Origin: Sphingomonas phyllosphaerae FA2
GTDB taxonomy: Bacteria; Pseudomonadota; Alphaproteobacteria; Sphingomonadales; Sphingomonadaceae
Length of the DNA: 64,000 nt
Reading direction: 5' to 3'
Assembly (NCBI RefSeq): GCF_000427645.1
Contig: NZ_KE386571.1
Span: 62,001-126,000, forward strand
In this document: positions 44,646 to 52,501 of the stretch, piece after piece
Position numbering within the stretch: position 1 is the stretch's first letter
Layout: each line of letters begins with the position of its first letter
Notes under the pieces: model-generated
Database searches by the model: none
Seen by the model: the letters and a program-made list of their open reading frames with translations, nothing else
Told to the model about the DNA's origin: nothing
Translations under genes and position numbers: made by a program

Positions 44646-44894
44646 ATGGCAGAAGCCGGAACCGCGACACTATATCGAATGGTGCTGCCCGGTCACACCT
44701 GTCCGTTCGGCGTCCGCGCCAAACAGATGCTGGAGGACGCGGGCTATGACGTCGACGACCGTATCCTGCGGTCGCGCGACGAGGTCGATGCGTTCAAGGC
44801 GGAACAGGGCGTCGCGACGACGCCGCAAGTCTTCATCGATGGCGAGCGGATCGGTGGCAGCGACGAACTCGAGCGCCTGCTGGCGAAGGGGTGA
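44646..44894 (+). CDS. Glutaredoxin with CPFG active site
   Basis: An 82-residue glutaredoxin fold: LYRMVLPGHTCPFGVRAK at the active site, TTPQVFIDGERIGGSDEL at the cis-Pro and glutathione site. The usual CPYC is replaced by CPFG, so only Cys19 is present and the protein should act by a monothiol, glutathione-dependent route. The ATG at 44646 begins the conserved domain; an upstream ATG (44577) adds unrelated residues. It is followed after 4 bases by a DCC-family gene. Confidence 0.85.
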   Translation: MAEAGTATLYRMVLPGHTCPFGVRAKQMLEDAGYDVDDRILRSRDEVDAFKAEQGVATTPQVFIDGERIGGSDELERLLAKG

Positions 44895-44898
44895 TCGC

Positions 44899-45276
44899 GT
44901 GCGTGACGCGGCGGCGCAGCGGGTGACCGTCTGGCATGACGGAAACTGTCCGCTCTGCCGACGCGAGATCGCCCTGATGCGGCGTCTGGATCGGCGCGGT
45001 GCGATCGCGTTCGTGGATGCCACCGGCCCGGTTGATTGTCCGCTCGACCGCGCCGACATGCTGGCCCGCTTCCACGCGCAGGAGGACGGCGGTCCGTTGT
45101 TGTCCGGGGCGGCGGCGTTTGCGGCGATGTGGCGCGCGATCCCGCTGTTGCGGCCGTTGGGCGAGGTGGCGCGCAACCGGCTGGTGCTGGCCGGGCTGGA
45201 GCGTGTCTATCGGTCCTTCCTTCGCGTGCGGCCGCGGCTTAAGCGCCGGTTCCTGCGGCGAAAAGCCCGCGCATGA
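44899..45276 (+). CDS. DCC-family thiol-disulfide oxidoreductase (DUF393)
   Basis: The 125-residue protein has the DxxCxxC hallmark of the family, HDGNCPLCRREI, and the conserved ADMLARFH block near the middle. It is a thioredoxin-fold protein predicted to handle disulfides. The start is GTG 44899 with GAAGGGG eight bases upstream. It is tightly packed between a monothiol glutaredoxin and a DUF427 gene (stop overlaps the next start), so a small redox operon is likely. Confidence 0.85.
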   Translation: MRDAAAQRVTVWHDGNCPLCRREIALMRRLDRRGAIAFVDATGPVDCPLDRADMLARFHAQEDGGPLLSGAAAFAAMWRAIPLLRPLGEVARNRLVLAGLERVYRSFLRVRPRLKRRFLRRKARA

Positions 45277-45767
45277 GGCCGCGGCCCGATCCCGTGGCGC
45301 CCGGACAGGAGAGGGTGTGGTGCTACCCGCGCCCTGCGGTCGCAGAAGCCAGCGATCGACATGTCATCATCGAGCATCGCGGTGTTCTTGTCGCCGATAC
45401 GCGCCGTGCGGTTCGCACGCTGGAGACCAGCCATCCACCAAGCTGGTATCTGCCCCCTGCCGACCTGACGTCTGGGCTGCTGCGCGCATCGTCACGCCGC
45501 TCCTTCTGCGAATGGAAGGGGCACGCGGTCTACTGGCATCTGGCGATCGGCGACGAATTGCTCCGCGACGTGGCGTGGAGCTATCCCGAGCCGACGCCTG
45601 ACTTCGCGGCCTTGCGCGATCACGTCGCCTTCTATGCAGGGCCGTTCGACCGTTGCACGATCGATGGCGAGCAGGTGGTGCCGCAGCCCGGCGGCTTTTA
45701 CGGTGGCTGGATCACCTCCGACCTCGCGGGGCCGTTCAAGGGCGTTTCCGGCAGCACGGGGTGGTGA
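45273..45767 (+). CDS. DUF427 family protein
   Basis: The 164-residue cytosolic protein matches DUF427: VRTLETSHPPSWYLPPADL, RRSFCEWKGHAVYW, VAWSYPEP and GGFYGGWIT are family blocks. The family has a small beta-tent fold and no established function. The start overlaps the DCC gene stop (ATGA). Confidence 0.88.
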   Translation: MRPRPDPVAPGQERVWCYPRPAVAEASDRHVIIEHRGVLVADTRRAVRTLETSHPPSWYLPPADLTSGLLRASSRRSFCEWKGHAVYWHLAIGDELLRDVAWSYPEPTPDFAALRDHVAFYAGPFDRCTIDGEQVVPQPGGFYGGWITSDLAGPFKGVSGSTGW

Positions 45768-45827
45768 CGGTCGGCGCGTCGCTTCCCTCACCGACGTGAG
45801 CGTAGCGACGCGCGCGGGACTGAACAC

Positions 45828-45974
45828 CTAGACCGATCGACGTCCCGAGAACAGCTGGATCAGCCCGACCACGATGGCGACGACGAGCAGGATGTGAATC
45901 AGGCCCCCGGCGACGTGCAGGGAAAATCCGAGCAGCCACAGCACCAGCAAAATCACGGCGATGGTCCACAACAT
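45828..45974 (-). CDS. Small membrane protein, lmo0937 family
   Basis: A 48-residue protein with two hydrophobic helices (MLWTIAVILLVLWLLGF and IHILLVVAIVVGLI) ending in GRRSV. This matches the lmo0937 family of stress-associated inner-membrane peptides. I start at the ATG at 45974, because the family begins ML(W)TIAVIL; the upstream extension is not conserved. It is convergent with the DUF427 gene. Confidence 0.8.
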   Translation of the reverse strand: MLWTIAVILLVLWLLGFSLHVAGGLIHILLVVAIVVGLIQLFSGRRSV

Positions 45975-46080
45975 GGCGTCTTCCCTAATCGATGCGCCTG
46001 CCGGCGGTGGCAGACACATTCAGAAATAATCGGCGCCCGAAAGCGTTCCACGGGCACGCGTCGCGCGTCATAAACGCGAA

Positions 46081-46105
46081 AGGGGCGCCCGATGCGGACG
46101 CCCCT
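46081..46105 (-). terminator. Hairpin terminator after small lipoprotein gene
   Basis: AGGGGCG-CCCGATGCGGA-CGCCCCT forms a 7-bp GC-rich stem 46 bases past the lipoprotein stop. On the minus strand it is followed by TTTCG, a short T-run. Confidence 0.6.
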
Positions 46106-46151
46106 CCAGTCCGGGCCACGCTTGGGAGCAGCCCGTCCTGTTCGATGTGGC

Positions 46152-46421
46152 TCAGATGCCGTTCTTCAGATTGGTGTCCGCATCATGCGTGCGCATGTCG
46201 TCGGCCTTCTTCTCGCCGAGGTCGCGAACCGCATCGGCCTTGTTCTCGAGTTGGTCCTCGGCCGCGTCGTTCTCGACATTGTCCGCCGCATCCTCGAGAT
46301 TGTCCGCGACCGCGTCGGCATTGGCCTCGATATTGTCGGCCGCCTGCTCGCGCGGGCTGGAGTTGCATGCGCTGAGCGAGGCCACGCCGGCCAGCAACGC
46401 GATCGCCAAAACCTTCTTCAT
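46152..46421 (-). CDS. Small acidic entericidin-like lipoprotein
   Basis: The 89-residue protein has a lipoprotein signal, MKKVLAIALLAGVASLSAC. The mature part is rich in Ala, Asp, Asn and Glu in heptad-like repeats (DNIEANADAVADNLEDAADN), predicted to form a helix or coiled coil. Similar small envelope lipoproteins are common in sphingomonads, but the function is not established. The start is ATG 46421, where the signal peptide begins. Confidence 0.8.
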   Translation of the reverse strand: MKKVLAIALLAGVASLSACNSSPREQAADNIEANADAVADNLEDAADNVENDAAEDQLENKADAVRDLGEKKADDMRTHDADTNLKNGI

Positions 46422-46505
46422 GAAAAGCCCCTTCGTTGGAGGTGACACCTCAACCGGTTACAAGTGCGGCCACCGCACGATGGTTCCACGCCTCGGCATC
46501 CGCCG

Positions 46506-48866
46506 TCACCAGCCACCGGTCAGCCTGACGCCGATCGTCCGGGGCGGGCCGACCAGATAGGAGAAATAGCTCGTCGCCGTGGTGTTGCCGGGCGAGGTCG
46601 TAAACTCCTGACCGAACAGCGGCACGACGTCGAACAGGTTGGTGACGAACAGATCGACGCCAACGCCGCGCGCGTTTCGTAAACCGGCCGAAGCATCCAC
46701 CAGCGTATAGGCCGGTCGCGGCAGCACCTCGCCCTCGCCGAACCCGCTGTTGCTCGATCCGACATGCCGGACCGCGGCGAACAGCGTGCCGCGCCACCTG
46801 TTTGACAACGCGACATCGTAATCGCCACGCGCATTCCAGGTCCAGCGCGGCACGTCCAGCACGCGCGATCCTGCCGGCAGCAAGAGGTTGGGCACGTCGT
46901 TGCGATAGGTCGCGTCGGTGAACGCACCCCCCGCGTGCAGGTCGAGCCCGTCAAACGGCATGACGGATATTTCGAGTTCACCGCCGCGGCTGCGCACGCG
47001 CCCGGCGTTGACCGTGAAGGAGATGGTCGTGGCGTTGTTGATTCCGCACGCCGTCTGGAACGCCTGCTGATAGTCCTTCCAGTCGATCGCATAGGCCGCC
47101 GCATCGATCCGCACGCGGCCGCCCCACAGGCTGCTCTTGGCGCCCACTTCGTAATTGTCGGTCCGGTCGCTGCGATAAGGCGGCGGCACGTCGGGAATGC
47201 CCGCGGCACGTCGTTCCGCGGGCGAGCAGATGCTGTCGGTGACCGGTGCGTTGACACCGCCCGTCCGAAAGCCCTGCGCATAGCTGGCGTACAGCGTCGC
47301 GGCCTGGCCAGGCGCGTAGCTGAGCGTGGCGCGCGGCGTGATGCCATGCTCGCGGTTGCGCTCGTCATAGGCATAAGCGAGATCGCCGCCGCTCACCCCG
47401 CCGATGCCGAACCGCCGGTTGGCCTCGCGTTGCCGATAGCCGAACAACCGCGCGCCCGCGGCGATCCTGATGTGCGGCGCGACGGCGTAGGTCAGTTCAC
47501 CGAACGCCGCGATTTCTTGCTCGCGAAAGCGAACCGCGCTGTCCTGGATGACGGGCGGGCTGCTGGCGCCGAGCGGCAGCGGCGCGGCGACGCCGAACAA
47601 ATCCGCCACCGTGATCGTGCGGCCGGATCGCTGGCGGAGATCGCGGTAGAAGCCGCCAAGCACATATTGCCAGGGCCCTGTCCCGTCGGAGACCGCGCGG
47701 ACTTCCTGCGTGAACTGCTTCGTTCGCCCGACATCGACCAGCGGCGTCGGAAACAACCGGCCGCCGGGCGCAGGGCCGACGATCTGCTCGACGATCGGAG
47801 AATCGAACGCGGTGACGTCGAACGACAGGCTGTTGCGCCGGTCGAGAAAGGACGAATTCGACGACAGCGTCAGGCCGCCGAACGCGTCGAAGGTATTCTC
47901 GATTAACAGCGAGCCGATCGCAAACCGGTCCTTCGCGAACGTATCCGCGTACCGCGCCTTCAGCCGCGCACGCTTGCCGAAGGTCGCGTCGCTGTGCGGT
48001 CGATCGGCGTTGCTGAAACCATCCTGCCAGACCAGCGACGGCGTGATCGTGAGCGTCGGCGTCGCGGTCCAGCGCAGCGCGGCCCGGACGAACCCGGTGC
48101 GCGCCCAGTTCACGTCCTTGCGCACCGCTGCCGTCCCGCCGTTTTCGGTCAGGTTGCCGGTGACAGGGCGGAGATCGTCGATCCAGCCGCCCTGGCGGAC
48201 GATCCCGCCCACGACGCGCAGCGCCAGCGTGTCGGCGATGATCGGCAGGTTCAGCATCGCCTTCGCTTCCCAACTCGTGCCGCCGTCCCTGATCGTCGAC
48301 GCGCCCGCTTCGCCCCGGGTAGCGATCCGCGACGCGTCGGGCTGGTTGGTGACGATCCGCACGATCCCGCCCAGCGTCGACGAGCCGTACAGAACGCCCT
48401 GCGGTCCGCGCAGCACCTCGACGCGTGCGATGTCGAACGATTGTGGGTCGGGTTGTGAGAAGCCGCGGAGTGTGCGGGTCTGCAATTGCGTCTCGTCGAG
48501 ATAGAGTCCGGTCGTCGGCGACTGGACGAACCCGACCCCGCCGATGCCGCGCAGGATGTACTGGGAATTGCCGAGCCCGGTGGTGGCGAAGGCGACGCCT
48601 GGCACCGCATCGGCGATCCGTGAGAAATCCGGCGTGTCGAGGCGGCCGAGCAGGCCGGGCGAAAGGGTCGTGACGCTGGCCGGCACGTCCCGGACGATCT
48701 GCGGCCGCTTCTGCGCGGTCACGACGATCTCGGCCTGGCGAAGGACGGTTCCTTCGGCATCGGTGGCCGGTCGCGGTGTGGGGGGCGCCGCGACCTGCGC
48801 GGGTGCGGGAACGACGAAGAACAGGCAGGGCAAGCAGGCCCCCGCCAGAAGATGGGATCGGATCAT
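46506..48866 (-). CDS. TonB-dependent receptor near DUF2946 gene
   Basis: The 786-residue receptor has a signal peptide (HLLAGACLPCLFFVVPAPA), a TonB-box region EIVVTAQKRPQIVRDVPASV, a plug with AVPGVAFATTGLGNSQYILR and VEVLRGPQGVLYGSSTLGGI, and a C-terminus TIGVRLTGGW. It belongs to the FecA/CirA-like group with the RGPQG plug motif. The gene upstream encodes a DUF2946 protein, a family often found beside copper-linked TonB receptors, so a metal or metallophore substrate is possible. Confidence 0.92.
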   Translation of the reverse strand: MIRSHLLAGACLPCLFFVVPAPAQVAAPPTPRPATDAEGTVLRQAEIVVTAQKRPQIVRDVPASVTTLSPGLLGRLDTPDFSRIADAVPGVAFATTGLGNSQYILRGIGGVGFVQSPTTGLYLDETQLQTRTLRGFSQPDPQSFDIARVEVLRGPQGVLYGSSTLGGIVRIVTNQPDASRIATRGEAGASTIRDGGTSWEAKAMLNLPIIADTLALRVVGGIVRQGGWIDDLRPVTGNLTENGGTAAVRKDVNWARTGFVRAALRWTATPTLTITPSLVWQDGFSNADRPHSDATFGKRARLKARYADTFAKDRFAIGSLLIENTFDAFGGLTLSSNSSFLDRRNSLSFDVTAFDSPIVEQIVGPAPGGRLFPTPLVDVGRTKQFTQEVRAVSDGTGPWQYVLGGFYRDLRQRSGRTITVADLFGVAAPLPLGASSPPVIQDSAVRFREQEIAAFGELTYAVAPHIRIAAGARLFGYRQREANRRFGIGGVSGGDLAYAYDERNREHGITPRATLSYAPGQAATLYASYAQGFRTGGVNAPVTDSICSPAERRAAGIPDVPPPYRSDRTDNYEVGAKSSLWGGRVRIDAAAYAIDWKDYQQAFQTACGINNATTISFTVNAGRVRSRGGELEISVMPFDGLDLHAGGAFTDATYRNDVPNLLLPAGSRVLDVPRWTWNARGDYDVALSNRWRGTLFAAVRHVGSSNSGFGEGEVLPRPAYTLVDASAGLRNARGVGVDLFVTNLFDVVPLFGQEFTTSPGNTTATSYFSYLVGPPRTIGVRLTGGW

Positions 48867-48947
48867 GGAAAGGCCTTCGACCCGCGCGGCGGAACGCCCA
48901 CGCGTTTGAACGGGAGCCGCGTCCGCCAGGAACGCGGGATCGATCGG

Positions 48948-49358
48948 TCAAAGGAGGGTCGGCGGACCTCTCAAGGGTGGGCGCAGGCGCTCCCATGCGA
49001 TGCCGGGCGGCAGCACCCGTCGTGCGAGGCCCATGGCCATCACGAAGACGATCAGGGCGGCAAGCTGGAGCGGATCGGTCGCGCTCAAGGCGGCGGCCGA
49101 CAGGCCGGAAAAGGCGCACGGCATGTCGGCCTTGCCGCGATCGTCCGTCTTGCCGTGATCGGGCATGTCGCCGTGCATGCCCGGCATTGCGGCCGCTGCG
49201 GCGGGGGTCGCAATCCCCGGGCAGATCGTGATCGTGAAATGCCCGGGCGCACGGTCGATCATATAGCCGCCGGGAACCAGCAGCTTGAGCAGCAGCGTCG
49301 CCGCGCAGATCAGGATCGCGAGCCGGCGTTGCGCAAGAAGGTGCCGAACGGCATGCAC
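48948..49358 (-). CDS. DUF2946 family membrane protein, Met/His-rich
   Basis: The 136-residue protein has an N-terminal hydrophobic segment (LAILICAATLLLKLLVPGGY), a periplasmic loop and a C-terminal helix (LQLAALIVFVMAMGLA). The loop holds CPG, then AMPGMHGDMPDHGK and PCAFSG, a Met/His/Cys-rich stretch suited to binding copper. DUF2946 genes frequently accompany TonB receptors and copper proteins, as here. Metal binding is inferred from residue content only. Confidence 0.75.
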   Translation of the reverse strand: MHAVRHLLAQRRLAILICAATLLLKLLVPGGYMIDRAPGHFTITICPGIATPAAAAAMPGMHGDMPDHGKTDDRGKADMPCAFSGLSAAALSATDPLQLAALIVFVMAMGLARRVLPPGIAWERLRPPLRGPPTLL

Positions 49359-49495
49359 GCGACATGACTAGCTTTGCAGGAACGGCGTGTCACCCGAACA
49401 TTCCGCGGCTGTCGACCACCGATTTGGCGACACCGCGCCTCAGCCGTACAGCACGCTGAGCGACCGGCGACGGCCCCCGACGAAGGATGACAGAG

Positions 49496-50389
49496 ATGCG
49501 CGTGCTCATGATCGGACTGGGGGACATCGCCCGCAAAGCCTATCTTCCGGTCCTGTCGCGGCGATCCGATCTCGATATCCACCTCGCCACCCGCAACCAA
49601 TCGGTTCTGGATGAGGTCGGTCGCTCGTTCCGGATCGCGCATCGACACACCAGCACGGTCGCGGCGCTGTCCGCGAGCACGTTCGACGCCGCCTTCGTCC
49701 ACACGGCCACCCCCGCGCACGCCGAACTCGTCGAGCTTCTTCTCGGCCGGAATATTCCTACCTTCGTCGACAAGCCGCTTGCCGACAATCTCGGCGAGGT
49801 GGAGGCGCTCGTCGCGCTGGCACGGGATCGCGCCACCCCGCTTGCCGTGGGCTTCAACCGGCGGTTCGCGCCCGATTATGTCGCGCTGCGGGCCGTCGAT
49901 GCCAGCCTGATCGTCATGGAAAAGCACCGCCACCGACAGCCCGACGTCGCCCGCCGCGTGGTGTTCGACGATTTCATCCACGTCGCCGATACGCTGCTGT
50001 CGCTCGCGCCCGCGCGGGTGCGACGCCGCACGATCGAGACGCATGTCGTGCAGGGCATGCTGCACGCGATCACGCTCACGCTGGCGGGCGACGGCTTCAC
50101 GGCGATCGGCACGATGCATCGCGACGGCGGGCTCGACGAGGAACGGCTCGACGTCATCGGCGGCGGCGTGCGCCGGACCGTCCTGAACCTCGCGGATCGC
50201 ATCGAGTCGAGCGGGATGACGACGGTGCGCCGTCGCGGTGACTGGGTTTCTGTCGGGCAACAGCGAGGTTTCGAGGCGATGTGCGACGACTTCCTGCTAG
50301 CAGCGCGCGAGCGCCGGCCCGTCGACGCCCCCGCGCTGCTGGCGACGCACGAGATTTGCGAGGCCATCGTCCGCCACGCCGAAGCGTGA
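49496..50389 (+). CDS. Gfo/Idh/MocA-family oxidoreductase (MviM/YceM-like)
   Basis: The 297-residue protein has an N-terminal Rossmann fold (MRVLMIGLGDIARKAYLPVL) and the Gfo/Idh catalytic-lysine region FVDKPLADN. It then has the shortened C-terminal domain of the MviM/YceM branch. It is an NAD(P)-dependent sugar or cyclitol-type dehydrogenase of unknown substrate. AAGGA eight bases before ATG 49496 favours that start over ATG 49487. It precedes nasT by 80 bases, but nothing links it to nitrate metabolism. Confidence 0.82.
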   Translation: MRVLMIGLGDIARKAYLPVLSRRSDLDIHLATRNQSVLDEVGRSFRIAHRHTSTVAALSASTFDAAFVHTATPAHAELVELLLGRNIPTFVDKPLADNLGEVEALVALARDRATPLAVGFNRRFAPDYVALRAVDASLIVMEKHRHRQPDVARRVVFDDFIHVADTLLSLAPARVRRRTIETHVVQGMLHAITLTLAGDGFTAIGTMHRDGGLDEERLDVIGGGVRRTVLNLADRIESSGMTTVRRRGDWVSVGQQRGFEAMCDDFLLAARERRPVDAPALLATHEICEAIVRHAEA

Positions 50390-50469
50390 GCATTGCCGTG
50401 CCAGCCAGGAGGGACGACGCCATCCAGGGGCTAGTCAGTGTCCCGTCCTCGCTTTAGTCGATCGTCACC

Positions 50470-51051
50470 GTGAAGATCGCGATCATCGATACCAGCACCA
50501 CGCGCGCCGCGATCATCTCGGATGGGTTGCGCGAAGCCGGGCTCGTCGATCTGGTGGTGATCGATCCCGCCGGGCCGCTGGTCGCGCAGGTCGAGGCGAG
50601 CGCGCCCGAGGTGGTGCTCATCAATCTCGAAAACCCCAGCCGCGATTTGCTGGAGGATTTCTTCGCGATGTCGCGTGCGCTGGCGCGGCCGATCGCGATG
50701 TTCGTCGACCAGTCCGACGCGCAGACGACGATGGCGGCGGTCGATGCGGGCGTGTCGGCCTATGTCGTCGACGGGCTGGCCAAGCAGCGGATCAAGCCGG
50801 TGCTCGATCTCGCGATCCGCCGCTTTCAGGCGTTCTCGCGGTTGCAGACCGAATTGGCCGAGGCGAAATCGGCGCTGGCCGACCGGCAGACGATCGACCG
50901 CGCCAAGGCGATCCTGATGAAGCGGCGCGGGCTGGACGAACCCGCCGCCTATGCGCTGCTGCGCGGCCATGCGATGAAGTCGAACCGCCGGATCGCCGAG
51001 GTGGCGGAGGCGATCGTGACCAGCGAAGCGCTGATGGGAGACCTGCCATGA
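50470..51051 (+). CDS. nasT: NasT-type ANTAR antitermination regulator
   Basis: The 193-residue protein has a receiver-like N-terminal domain and a C-terminal ANTAR RNA-binding domain (about 130-185: ADRQTIDRAKAILMKRRGLD, AYALLRGHAMKSNRRI). ANTAR proteins bind paired hexaloop hairpins in leader RNA to prevent termination. The usual phosphoacceptor Asp is replaced by Asn52 in VLINLENPS, so control by phosphorylation is unlikely and sequestration by NasS is expected. The start is GTG 50470. It overlaps nasS by four bases, and the matching leader hairpins lie at 52326-52384. Confidence 0.93.
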   Translation: MKIAIIDTSTTRAAIISDGLREAGLVDLVVIDPAGPLVAQVEASAPEVVLINLENPSRDLLEDFFAMSRALARPIAMFVDQSDAQTTMAAVDAGVSAYVVDGLAKQRIKPVLDLAIRRFQAFSRLQTELAEAKSALADRQTIDRAKAILMKRRGLDEPAAYALLRGHAMKSNRRIAEVAEAIVTSEALMGDLP

Positions 51052-52259
51052 GCGCCGAGACCTTCCGCATCGGCTTCGTGCCTTTGGTCGATGCCGCATT
51101 GCCGATCCTCGCGCACGAACTGGGCTTCGCCGCCGCCGAGGGCGTGCGGATCGAGCTGATGCGCGACGTGACCTGGGCGACGGTGCGCGACCGCTTGCTC
51201 TACGGCCATACTGATGCCGCGCATCTGGTCGCGCCGCTCGCGATCTCGACCGCGCTGGGGCGTGATAGACCGGCGGTGGCGCTGACCGTGCCGTTCGTGC
51301 TGGGGCTGAACGGTAATGCGATCACCTTCTCGACCGCGCTGGGCGAGGCGTGCGGGCTGGGCGACTCACTCGGCGATCCGATCGCGCTCGGCGCGGCGCT
51401 CAAGCAGGTGGCGGCGCAGCGGCGGGCGGCGGGGCGTCCGCTGCGCTTCGGGGTGGTGCATCGCTACTCCAGCCACAATTACATGCTGCGTTACTGGCTG
51501 GCGGGGGTCGGCATCCGCCCCGACGATGACGTGGCGATCACCGTCACCAGCCCGACCTTCGCCGCCGATGCGCTGGCGGCGGGCGAGGTCGACGGCATTT
51601 GCGTCGGCGAGCCGTGGAACGCGATCGCGGTCGATCGCGGCGTCGGCCGGATCGCGCTGGCGACCGCGCAGATCTGGCGGCGCGGGGTGGAGAAGGTGCT
51701 GGCGCTGCGCTCCGACACCGCCGCCGAACGGCCCGAGGCGCTCGCCGCGCTGCTGCGTGCGCTCCACGCCGCCGCCGAATATTTCGTCCGCCCCGACACC
51801 GTCCAGAACAGTGCCGCGCTGCTCGCGCGGCCCGAATATTGCGACGCGCCGGTGGAGGCGATCCTGCGTGCGATCACCGACCGCATCCGCGTGACGCCGG
51901 GCAGCGCGCCGATCGCCTATCCCGACTTCATGTTCCAGTACCGCGAGGCCGCCAACTTCCCGTGGCGCAGTCAGGCGGCGTGGCTCTATGCACAGATGGT
52001 GCGCTGGGACGGGTTGCGCTTCTCCGCGGCGGATGCCGCAACCGCGCAATCGGTGTTCCGCCCCGACCTGTACCGCGCCGCGCTGGCCGGATCGGGTGCG
52101 CCACTGCCCAACGCCAGTTCCAAGCTTGAGGGTGCGCTCGATGCGCCGATCGGCGCGGGATCGACGCAGGGGCGGTTGCTGCTGGGGCAGGATCGCTTCT
52201 TCGACGGCCGTGCCTTCGATCCCGACGATATCGCCGGCTATCTGGCGCAGCTTCCGTAA
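51048..52259 (+). CDS. nasS: NasS-type nitrate/nitrite-binding regulator
   Basis: The 403-residue protein resembles the NrtA/CmpA periplasmic nitrate-binding proteins (TFRIGFVPLVDAALPILAHE, YGHTDAAHLVAPLAIS, RYSSHNYMLRYWLAGVGI, ICVGEPWNA). It has no signal peptide, as expected for the cytosolic sensor NasS. In Azotobacter and Paracoccus NasS binds NasT and releases it when nitrate or nitrite binds. The ATG overlaps the nasT stop, giving roughly stoichiometric synthesis. Confidence 0.92.
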   Translation: MSAETFRIGFVPLVDAALPILAHELGFAAAEGVRIELMRDVTWATVRDRLLYGHTDAAHLVAPLAISTALGRDRPAVALTVPFVLGLNGNAITFSTALGEACGLGDSLGDPIALGAALKQVAAQRRAAGRPLRFGVVHRYSSHNYMLRYWLAGVGIRPDDDVAITVTSPTFAADALAAGEVDGICVGEPWNAIAVDRGVGRIALATAQIWRRGVEKVLALRSDTAAERPEALAALLRALHAAAEYFVRPDTVQNSAALLARPEYCDAPVEAILRAITDRIRVTPGSAPIAYPDFMFQYREAANFPWRSQAAWLYAQMVRWDGLRFSAADAATAQSVFRPDLYRAALAGSGAPLPNASSKLEGALDAPIGAGSTQGRLLLGQDRFFDGRAFDPDDIAGYLAQLP

Positions 52260-52325
52260 CGCCGCTGATGCTGCGGATGCGAAGGGGACTTGCATCGCCG
52301 CCGCGAATCAGGCAGCTTTACATTC

Positions 52326-52384
52326 GTCGGGCAATGATGCCGGACACGAGATAGCAGCGACACGCCTCTCCAACGCCGGGGAGG
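52326..52384 (+). promoter_or_regulatory. Two ANTAR-target hexaloop hairpins in narK leader
   Basis: Hairpin 1 is GTCGGGC-AATGAT-GCCGGAC (52326-52345, one G-G mismatch). Hairpin 2 is CCTCTCC-AACGCC-GGGGAGG (52365-52384, one G-U pair). Both loops are six bases with A at position 1 and G at position 4, the signature recognised by ANTAR domains. They are 19 bases apart, upstream of an intrinsic terminator and downstream of nasTS, which encode the cognate protein. Structures were folded by eye. Confidence 0.85.
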
Positions 52385-52390
52385 TCCACG

Positions 52391-52483
52391 CTGGCGGAGC
52401 AGGGCGACAGCGCCCCGCATCCGTACCGAGGCAACGACGCCGCCAGGACGCACCCGCAAGGGTCGCCGTCCTGGCGGCTTTTT
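52391..52483 (+). terminator. Intrinsic terminator with overlapping antiterminator
   Basis: GCCGCCAGGACG ... CGTCCTGGCGGC (52439-52478) is a perfect 12-bp stem topped by ACCC-GCAA-GGGT and followed by TTTTT (52479-52483). CTGGCGG at 52391-52397, just past ANTAR hairpin 2, is complementary to CCGCCAG at 52440-52446 in the left arm, so a competing antiterminator can form. The narK ribosome binding site (GGAG) begins seven bases after the T-run. Termination here would silence narK-nirBD-nasA-cobA. Confidence 0.88.
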
Positions 52484-52501
52484 CTGTTTGGAGCACGGGC
52501 G

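Noticed and set aside
45036-45242. Alternative frames inside the DCC-family gene
   Set aside because: The DCC frame has the CPLC motif and tight spacing with both neighbours; the others are shadows.
50389-50420. A TGGCAC-containing sigma-54-like promoter on the minus strand near nasT
   Set aside because: Spacing to the -12 element is one base short, the -12 is poor, and it points away from nasT into the 3' end of the oxidoreductase gene.
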